From DAOTTW01 sp034437615 (GTDB taxonomy: Bacteria > Chloroflexota > Anaerolineae > Aggregatilineales > Phototrophicaceae), in the NCBI GenBank assembly GCA_034437615.1, contig DAOTTW010000206.1, forward strand, positions 1 through 20,270: a DNA stretch of 20,270 nucleotides. The letters are read 5' to 3'. The translations under genes and the position numbers were made by a program. The notes beneath the pieces are model-generated. The model was not told the origin of the DNA and did no database searches. It saw only the letters and a list, made by a program, of their open reading frames with translations. Of the stretch, positions 7,270 to 13,630 are shown one piece after another. Within the stretch, counting starts at the first letter, position 1. Each line of letters opens with the position of its first letter.

Positions 7270-9489
7270 ATGCCGATTGCCACGACGACAATTGTACTCA
7301 CAGGCGCAGCAGTTGGGCTGGCCGGGATGGTGGCCAACCGCAGCGACCGCATACTGCCAGGGCGCAAGCGGCGTCTGGTAACGCTACTACGCGCAGAACC
7401 GCCCCAGCCTGCATCCGACGAAACACGATACAGCGCGTTACGGGCACTGGATGACGCTTATCAGGCGCTATTTCAAAATTACATCGACCCCTTGCTGCTG
7501 GGCAAGCGGCATGACGAACTCAACGCGATCCGCCTGCAATATCAGAGCGTCGAAGAGGCCCAGGCCGAATATCAGGTCAACCGCAGCATCGGCTTGCTAC
7601 TTGGTGCGACAGTCACAGCCCTTTTCGGCACCTTCGGGTCGCCGCTGTGGTTGGGGGCAACGGTTGCGCTCAGTTTAGGTAGCTCCGGTTATTTATTCCG
7701 CAAGACGTATCAGCACATCGTAGAAGAGCGCCGCCTGACGGACGAAAGCATCAACACATTGGCCTTCGTCAGCACATTGGCAACTGGCCTGTACGCTGCA
7801 AACGCCATCACCGAATTGATTTATTACATCGGCGAGAAAATGCTGATCGTGACCGAAAACCGTGCTCGCAGCAAAATGATTGATACCTGGGCGCAACTGC
7901 CGCGCACAGCCTGGCTGCTCGTGGACGATGAGCAGACAAAGCTGGATAACGGGCATTACGAAGCGGTTGAAATTGCCCTGACGGAGCTTGAACCCGGTGA
8001 TGTGATCGTCGTACAGGCAGGCCAGACGGTGCCGGTGGATGGTAGCGTGACGGCTGGCTTCGCGTTGGTCGATCAGCACATGCTGACGGGCGAAGGCCAG
8101 CCCATCGAGAAAGAAACGGGCGATACGGTCTACGCCGCAACCCTGGTGTTTTCCGGTTCGATCTGTATCCGCGTTGAAGAAACCGGGCTGGAGACGCTGG
8201 CGCTGCAAATCACCGAAATCCTGAACGACACGCTATCGCACGAAGCCCAGACGCAAGCCCGCGCCCGCACACTGGCCGATAGTTGGGCACCGCTTAACCT
8301 GGGCCTGGGTGTGCTGGCAGGCGCGACAGTCGGGCCGACAGGCATGGTCGCCATCTGGAATACGGGCATCGGCTCCAACGTCAAGGTTTCCGCGCCGATT
8401 GCCCTGCTGAATTACCTGAATGTGGCCTTGCGCTCCGGCGTGCTCATCAAAGATGGCCGGAGCGTGGACCTGCTGCGCGAGATTGATACCGTCGTCTTCG
8501 ATAAAACGGGCACACTGACGCTGGAAGAGCCGCGTGTCAGCACAATCCATCGTTTTACAGCCATCACAGAGGACGATTTACTGACCTTCGCCGCCGCCGC
8601 CGAACGCCGTCAGACGCACCCGATTGCCCGTGCCATCCAGCGTGCCGCTGAGCAGCGCGATTTGCGCGTGCCGCACATTCACGACGCCCATTATGAGATC
8701 GGCTTCGGCATCCAGGTCAGCGTCGAGGATACTGTCGTGCAGATCGGCAGCCAGCGCTACATGCGGCTGAACGACATCGCCCTCAGCGCGGACGTGGATA
8801 CCGTCCATGCACAGGCAGAAAAAGAGGGCTATTCGCTGGTCTACGTCGCGCTCAACGCTGAATTGGTCGGCGCGCTGGAATTGGTGCCGACGCTGCGCAG
8901 CGAAGCCGCAGAGGTCGTCGCAGCACTACATGAACGCGGCCTGGGCACCTATATTATCTCCGGCGATCAAGAGCAGCCGACGCGCCGCCTCGCCGCCGAA
9001 CTCGGCATCCAGCATTATTTCGCGAATACCCTGCCAGAGCATAAGGCCGACATCGTAGAGCGCTTGCAGGCTGAGGGCCGCTCCGTGTGTTTCGTCGGGG
9101 ATGGCATCAACGACGGTATCGCGCTGAAAAAAGCACATGTGTCGGTCTCCATGCGTGGTGCAACCACCGTCGCCATCGACGCCGCGCAAATCTTACTGGT
9201 CGAGAACGACCTGCGTGCCCTGCCTGCGCTCATCAAGCTGGCCCACGACTATCAGAGCAACATGCGGGCGGGCTACCTTTCGACGATCATACCCGGCCTG
9301 GCCTTCGCGGGTGGCGTTTTCGGGCTTGGCCTGGGCGTTTATGCAGCGCTGGCCGTTTATAATGCCAGCATCCTGCTCAGTATCGGTATCTCTATGTGGC
9401 CGAGCGTCGTCAACCGCAACGCCGCCCAGCAGCAGTTGGCGGCAAGCAGCGCAAACAGACCAGCGCTTGATACAGCACGGCACAAATAA
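7270..9489 (+). CDS. P1B-like P-type ATPase without CPC motif or HMA domain
   Basis: The 739-residue protein should couple ATP hydrolysis to transport of a cation across the membrane; the ion is unknown. It has an N-terminal hydrophobic segment (4-20), a basic motif ILPGRKRR (28-35), and membrane pairs at about 105-142 and 160-195. The actuator domain has TGEG (273-276). Further membrane pairs lie at about 343-385 and 667-707. DKTGTLT (411-417, D411 phosphorylated), HP (450-451) and GDGIND (610-615) are intact. HP is typical of the P1B (metal) class. However, counting back from GVLIK (390-394), the CPC position of the M4 helix is occupied by IGS (367-369), followed by NVKVSAP, so the usual metal-binding cysteines and proline are gone. 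No metal-binding HMA domain precedes the core. It closes the rightward operon. Non-canonical P1B-6-like transporters are one possible group. Confidence 0.92.
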   Translation: MPIATTTIVLTGAAVGLAGMVANRSDRILPGRKRRLVTLLRAEPPQPASDETRYSALRALDDAYQALFQNYIDPLLLGKRHDELNAIRLQYQSVEEAQAEYQVNRSIGLLLGATVTALFGTFGSPLWLGATVALSLGSSGYLFRKTYQHIVEERRLTDESINTLAFVSTLATGLYAANAITELIYYIGEKMLIVTENRARSKMIDTWAQLPRTAWLLVDDEQTKLDNGHYEAVEIALTELEPGDVIVVQAGQTVPVDGSVTAGFALVDQHMLTGEGQPIEKETGDTVYAATLVFSGSICIRVEETGLETLALQITEILNDTLSHEAQTQARARTLADSWAPLNLGLGVLAGATVGPTGMVAIWNTGIGSNVKVSAPIALLNYLNVALRSGVLIKDGRSVDLLREIDTVVFDKTGTLTLEEPRVSTIHRFTAITEDDLLTFAAAAERRQTHPIARAIQRAAEQRDLRVPHIHDAHYEIGFGIQVSVEDTVVQIGSQRYMRLNDIALSADVDTVHAQAEKEGYSLVYVALNAELVGALELVPTLRSEAAEVVAALHERGLGTYIISGDQEQPTRRLAAELGIQHYFANTLPEHKADIVERLQAEGRSVCFVGDGINDGIALKKAHVSVSMRGATTVAIDAAQILLVENDLRALPALIKLAHDYQSNMRAGYLSTIIPGLAFAGGVFGLGLGVYAALAVYNASILLSIGISMWPSVVNRNAAQQQLAASSANRPALDTARHK

Positions 9490-9509
9490 ACCGACGATGC
9501 TGCTACGCC
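9444..9509 (+). repeat. 66-nt dispersed repeat, copy 2, over the 3' end of the P-type ATPase gene
   Basis: This is the second copy of the repeat at 7109-7174 (56/66 identical, no gaps). Here the reading frame differs, and the ATPase reads through the segment that gives the stop codon in copy 1, ending with a LDTARHK tail encoded by the repeat. Confidence 0.85.
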
Positions 9510-9606
9510 ACAGCCTACGCAGACCCGGCAGCCCACAAGACTTTTTATCAGCAGTTCGCACCCTCAATGTGCAATTAGCCGATTTCGTCGTATGCTTAAC
9601 TGTGTA

Positions 9607-9634
9607 TTGCAACGTCATCGACACACTTTATAAT
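9607..9634 (+). promoter_or_regulatory. Sigma-70-type promoter for the GT2 glycosyltransferase
   Basis: TTGCAA (9607-9612) and a perfect TATAAT (9629-9634) are separated by 16 bp, in the 196-bp spacer between the ATPase gene and the glycosyltransferase. Transcription would start near 9641 with a leader of about 45 nt. Apart from this promoter and the repeat tail, I see nothing else in the spacer. Confidence 0.7.
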
Positions 9635-9685
9635 CGCGCACTCATAAGCGCACCAAACCAGATAGCTAGACCCAGGAACCAACCC

Positions 9686-10489
9686 ATGACCCTTGAAAAA
9701 ACACCCCCTCAACCGACCCAGAGCCAGCAATCTATAGCGGATACCCCGCTACAGCGTGCCGTTGTGGTGTTGCCAACCTATGACGAGCTAGAGAATATCG
9801 TAGACATCGCCGGGGCTATTCTGGCGCAGCAGGCACAGATTGCGGATTTTGAACTGCATGTGTTGGTCTCCGATAGTAATTCACAGGATGGCACGATTGC
9901 CGCCGTCGAAGCGCTGATGCAAGAGGACCCGCGTGTGCACTTTTTGAATGTGCAGCAGCGCGGTATCGGTCGGGCGCTGTATCACGGCTTTCAGCACGCC
10001 ATCGAACAGCTTGACGCCGATGTGCTTGTAGAGATGGACGCGGATTTTCAGCATAACCCGCACGATCTGACCCTGCTGCTGAAGGGCATCAGCGAGGGCT
10101 ATGACGTGGTGGTCGGGTCGCGCTTCCTGACGGAGAGCCACAACCACATGCCGTTTTATCGTAAGGTGCTCAGCGTCGGCGCGAATCAGGTGCTGCGGCT
10201 GGCGCTGGGCCTGAAAGATGTCACCGAGATTACCACATCCTTCAGGGCGTTCCGCAAAGAAGCCTTTATGCGTTTGCCACAGGATGCAGTGCCCTGGTAT
10301 GAAGAGCGCTCGTTTATCGCTGTGCCGGTTTTCCTCGTGCGGATGCTGGAGGCGGGCGCAAGCGCGACCGAGGTGCCCATGACCATGCACCCGCGTGTGC
10401 GCGGCTACTCCAAGATGATTTACTGGCGCTACATCCGCGATGTGCTGTGGTTTTCGTTCCGGGACCGCCTGGGCATGACAGCGGGCTAA
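9686..10489 (+). CDS. GT2 glycosyltransferase, polyprenol-phosphate mannose synthase-like
   Basis: The 267-residue cytoplasmic enzyme probably transfers a sugar, such as mannose from GDP-mannose, to a polyprenyl phosphate on the inner membrane face. It has the GT2 start VVVLPTYDELENI (26-38), the nucleotide-binding SDSNSQDGT (62-70), the metal-binding MDADFQHNP (117-125, D118 and D120), GSRF (144-147) and TTSFRAFRKEAF (183-194), matching dolichol-phosphate mannosyltransferases. No C-terminal membrane helices follow, as in the soluble Dpm1 type. The ATG at 9686 is chosen because AGGA lies at 9674-9677 and the fold starts soon after; the frame is open further upstream but overlaps the ATPase gene. 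It has its own promoter. It ends 3 bp from the end of the convergent membrane glycosyltransferase. Glucose or another sugar is possible. Confidence 0.88.
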   Translation: MTLEKTPPQPTQSQQSIADTPLQRAVVVLPTYDELENIVDIAGAILAQQAQIADFELHVLVSDSNSQDGTIAAVEALMQEDPRVHFLNVQQRGIGRALYHGFQHAIEQLDADVLVEMDADFQHNPHDLTLLLKGISEGYDVVVGSRFLTESHNHMPFYRKVLSVGANQVLRLALGLKDVTEITTSFRAFRKEAFMRLPQDAVPWYEERSFIAVPVFLVRMLEAGASATEVPMTMHPRVRGYSKMIYWRYIRDVLWFSFRDRLGMTAG

Positions 10490-10492
10490 CTA

Positions 10493-12370
10493 TCACGGTC
10501 CGATGCTGATGGCCGCCAGCGTCGCGTAATCATCACCCGTATCTGTGTTTAAACGCTCGCCCGTCTGTGGATCATACAGCCCTGCAATCAGCGTATAATC
10601 CCCCGGCAGCACATCCGGCAGCGCGTATACATCGCGATATAACCTGCCCACATCCCACGTTTGCGTGTCGATGCGCCCTGCCTGCGGAAAGCGATCATGC
10701 TGTGATGTGCGTTCGCCGTTTGCATCCAGCAAATGCAAAAATACCTTGTATTCGTCGTCTGTGGTGCCAAGCGGCTGCCAGTAAAGCCACACCGTTAATT
10801 CTCCGGTGGGTTCCGGCGCAGCGCTGACCGTCACAGCCTGCAAATGCACCACATCCGTAAAGGTCGCGACTGCGCTACCTGTCATAATTTCATCGGCGGC
10901 TACAGCCCAGGGCATGACCTGCTGTATCGGCAAGCCGTCAATCTCGGTTTGGCGCACCTGCTGCATGTTTTCTGCTGCCCACGCTTCGACCAGGCCCGCG
11001 TTAGGCTCTGTCGGGGCTGTGCGTGCGACAATCCACAGGCTGTCATAGCTCTGGCTGACCTCGGCCAGGTGTGCAACGATGTCGGCGGCGGGTTGTTCGC
11101 TGTGCGTCGGCAGCGCGATGTCACGCGCTGCGCCATCGTAGTAATAGCCGAAGGCGGCATCTGTCGCCGTCTGGATAATCAGATCGTCCGGCACGGCTCT
11201 GGCCTCCAGGTAATCCGTGAAGCTGCGCCAATCGGGGGCTTTGGGCGGGCCAGACCAGTAATAATGTAGCCCCAGCGCAGATACGCCCAGCCATGCGGCA
11301 ACGCATCCCAGCGCCAGCGCACGCCCACCGATACCACGCACATCACGCCACAGGTAAACGCTCAGCGCGGACCACAGCAGCACATAGGCGGGTGCAGCGG
11401 CCAGCACATAGCGGGGCCGAAAGACATCCATGCGGCTGCTGAGCAGGCCGAGCAAGATCAGCGGCACACCGCCGAGCAACACAGGCAGCAACAGCACCCG
11501 CCGCCAGCGCCAGATCAACACAGCCAGCGCCAACAGCAGCGCGAGCAGCAGCACTTGCCACACGATATGCTGAATATACCCCGGCAGCGCAGCACCGAAG
11601 TTCAGCACAGGCAGAAAGCGCGTGAGGTAATCGGCGGCATTAAAGCCGCTGGCCGTTGCGACATACTCGCTTTGCTGGCCAAACTGCCACAGATACCAGG
11701 GGGCCAGCACCGCGCCGATAGCCACCTGCGCCAGCGCCCACTGCGCCCACACACGCCAACGCCACCAGTAGCGCAGCAGCACATAAGCATTCAGCGCGAC
11801 CAGGATAAAGGCTTCCAGATAATAGACGTAGGCGGCCAGCGTCGCCAACAGCACATACAACAGCCAATCCCGCAAGCGGCGGCGTTGCAACGCGGCCAAT
11901 GCCGCCCACACTGCCAGCGCACTCAGGCTAGCCCAGATCGCATAATTGCGGGCGTCCTGCGCGTGCCAGATCTGAAAGGGATGCAGCGCCCACAGCAGGG
12001 CCGCAACCAGCCCCAATGCGCGACCACCCAGCCGTGAGCCGATGCCGTATAGCGCCGGGATGCCAAGCAGACTAAAGAAGGCCGGCAAAACGCGCATCGC
12101 GAATTCACCAAGTCCCATGACCCCGCCCCAGGCATTAAACAGCGCATAGGCCAGTGGCGGGTGTGGGTCCAGCGTGGCAAAGCGTGCAATCGTCTCGCTC
12201 AGGGGCAATTCAACCCAGGCGTTAACCGTGTGCGCTTCGTCGCCCCGTAGCGGCACCGTGCCCAGGTGATGCAGGCGCAGGCCAAATGCGACCAGCATCA
12301 ACACAGTGAGTAACAGCAAGCGTACTGTTTTCTCAGTGGGTTTGCGTCCGAATTTGCGCGATGTCGTCAC
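10493..12370 (-). CDS. PMT/ArnT-like multi-pass membrane glycosyltransferase
   Basis: This 625-residue integral membrane protein is of the GT-C type, which transfers a sugar from a polyprenyl-phosphate carrier to an acceptor on the outer face of the membrane. After the first helix (about 18-33), the RGDEAHT motif (42-48) supplies the acidic pair typical of the first outer loop of PMT/ArnT enzymes, followed by a HPPLAYALF block. About ten more hydrophobic segments reach to near residue 365. The rest is a soluble extracytoplasmic domain rich in beta-strand-like sequence, ending near the YTLIAGLYDPQTGER stretch. The start is a GTG 7 bp after the recombinase stop, without a clear ribosome-binding site, so translation may be coupled. 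The convergent GT2 enzyme may supply its lipid-linked sugar. The acceptor is unknown. Confidence 0.88.
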   Translation of the reverse strand: MTTSRKFGRKPTEKTVRLLLLTVLMLVAFGLRLHHLGTVPLRGDEAHTVNAWVELPLSETIARFATLDPHPPLAYALFNAWGGVMGLGEFAMRVLPAFFSLLGIPALYGIGSRLGGRALGLVAALLWALHPFQIWHAQDARNYAIWASLSALAVWAALAALQRRRLRDWLLYVLLATLAAYVYYLEAFILVALNAYVLLRYWWRWRVWAQWALAQVAIGAVLAPWYLWQFGQQSEYVATASGFNAADYLTRFLPVLNFGAALPGYIQHIVWQVLLLALLLALAVLIWRWRRVLLLPVLLGGVPLILLGLLSSRMDVFRPRYVLAAAPAYVLLWSALSVYLWRDVRGIGGRALALGCVAAWLGVSALGLHYYWSGPPKAPDWRSFTDYLEARAVPDDLIIQTATDAAFGYYYDGAARDIALPTHSEQPAADIVAHLAEVSQSYDSLWIVARTAPTEPNAGLVEAWAAENMQQVRQTEIDGLPIQQVMPWAVAADEIMTGSAVATFTDVVHLQAVTVSAAPEPTGELTVWLYWQPLGTTDDEYKVFLHLLDANGERTSQHDRFPQAGRIDTQTWDVGRLYRDVYALPDVLPGDYTLIAGLYDPQTGERLNTDTGDDYATLAAISIGP

Positions 12371-12377
12371 GTAGGGG

Positions 12378-13442
12378 TTATGCTTTCAGGTCGCTGAAGT
12401 TGTGCGGTGGCTGGAACATATCCGGCGGGCGGCGCAGTTCTGCGTCCAGGCTGCCGATGTAATTCTGTGTGGTGTGGGCGTTCGTGTGGCCCAGGTTTTG
12501 CCGGATGCGCTCGATGTCCATGTCCATCTCGTAAGCGTTGCGGGCGTATGTGCGCCGCAGGTCGTGCGGTTTCACATCGCGCAGTTCGCCGTCAATCATA
12601 ATCGGGTAGTGGTTCATGATGCGGTTGACGGAGCGCGGCGTAATCCCACTGCGGCGCACGCGATGCTGACCTTTGTACACACCCCGAAAGACCGGACCGC
12701 CCGAAATACGCGCCCGCTTCAGCCAACGGTCCACATACAGCAGGCACCAATCCAACGGGCCATAGGGCACCAGGCGCTGTTTGCGCCCTTTACCCCTGCG
12801 GATGAGCAGGGCCAGTTCGTCGCGCAGGCTTTGGCGTAAATCGCTCACTTGCAGGTCGCACAATTCCGCTTCGCGCACGCCCGTACAGACCAGTAACGCC
12901 ATGATCGCCGTATCACGGGTGCCGAGCAACGTCCCCAGACCGGGCGCAAGCAGCAGCGCCTTCACCTGATTGGGCTTCAGGCGGATGTATTCGCTTTCGG
13001 CGTAATCCTGCTTGATGATCTCTTTGACAGAGGCGCTGGTCGGGTGCACAGCGTTCTGTAAGCGCGTGATGATCTCATCCACGAACGCCTTGCGGTCTGC
13101 CAGGGTCGCGCCATCTGGCACGAGTTCGTGCAGCATCTCGCGCACGTTGTTGTTGCGCATGATGCTATCATAGCGCCCGCGTATCGTCGCCAGATGAGCC
13201 TGCACCGTCGCTGTCGATAAGCGTGCCGTCAGCACTTCGCCTGTGCGCACACTATGCTTGACGCGCTCATACAGCAGGTAATCCCGATAGGCTGCCAGGT
13301 CCGGCTGATACCAGCGCATATTGTTTTCGTCCAGCCAGCGGATGAAATAACCAAGCCGCGATTTTTCGTCTTTATCCGGTTGTTCAGGCATGAGCACCAG
13401 TTCATTGCTCTGGACCTCAACCAGACTCAGCGAACTTGTCAT
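12378..13442 (-). CDS. Tyrosine recombinase (XerC/D-like integrase) 1
   Basis: The 354-residue protein would catalyse site-specific strand exchange. An N-terminal SAM-like, core-binding domain (about 25-135) precedes the catalytic domain. The catalytic set is complete: R190 in TGVREAEL, a lysine in the RGKGRKQR hairpin (216-223), H293 and R296 in PHDLRRT, H319 in LGHTNAHTT and Y328 in QNYIG. The start at 13442 is chosen because GGAG lies seven bases upstream; an ATG at 13478 (12 residues earlier) lies close to the predicted transcription start. It is divergent from the hybrid kinase and only 7 bp upstream of the glycosyltransferase, which is an odd partner. It is longer than XerC/D proteins (about 300), mainly because of an insert around residues 90-150. 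It could be an element integrase or a chromosomal recombinase. Confidence 0.93.
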   Translation of the reverse strand: MTSSLSLVEVQSNELVLMPEQPDKDEKSRLGYFIRWLDENNMRWYQPDLAAYRDYLLYERVKHSVRTGEVLTARLSTATVQAHLATIRGRYDSIMRNNNVREMLHELVPDGATLADRKAFVDEIITRLQNAVHPTSASVKEIIKQDYAESEYIRLKPNQVKALLLAPGLGTLLGTRDTAIMALLVCTGVREAELCDLQVSDLRQSLRDELALLIRRGKGRKQRLVPYGPLDWCLLYVDRWLKRARISGGPVFRGVYKGQHRVRRSGITPRSVNRIMNHYPIMIDGELRDVKPHDLRRTYARNAYEMDMDIERIRQNLGHTNAHTTQNYIGSLDAELRRPPDMFQPPHNFSDLKA

Positions 13443-13449
13443 AGAGAAA

Positions 13450-13453
13450 CTCC
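13450..13453 (-). promoter_or_regulatory. Ribosome-binding site deciding the start of recombinase 1
   Basis: GGAG on the minus strand lies seven bases before the ATG at 13442. The longer alternative starting at 13478 has no comparable site. Confidence 0.65.
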
Positions 13454-13498
13454 GAACCGTTGTGTCTTGTCGTAGCATTACTTGTGCGTTGATCTTGC

Positions 13499-13527
13499 AT
13501 TATAGGTCAAAAACACGGCTTTTTCAG
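13499..13527 (-). promoter_or_regulatory. Sigma-70-type promoter for recombinase 1
   Basis: On the minus strand a perfect TATAAT occupies 13504-13499, and CTGAAA, a 4/6 match to the -35 consensus, lies 17 bp further upstream. Transcription would start near 13492 and give a leader of about 50 nt to the ATG at 13442. Confidence 0.55.
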
Positions 13528-13592
13528 CAGGCTGATTTGTGGGGGCACACAGCCTCTTAAGGAAAGCCTCAACGCTGTCATGTAAAATGATA

Positions 13593-13598
13593 TACAAT
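13593..13598 (+). promoter_or_regulatory. Possible -10 element for the hybrid kinase gene
   Basis: TACAAT lies in an AT-rich stretch 33 bp before the ATG at 13631. I find no convincing -35 hexamer at normal spacing, so this is a weak candidate that may need an activator. Confidence 0.3.
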
Positions 13599-13630
13599 AT
13601 GCTCTGTATCGTAGCGTAAAAAGTGATGTG

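Noticed and set aside
9137..9685. Longer N-terminus for the GT2 glycosyltransferase, starting inside the ATPase gene
   Set aside because: The extension overlaps the ATPase in another frame, crosses a good promoter, and is not GT2-like; the ATG at 9686 has a ribosome-binding site and the fold starts just after it.
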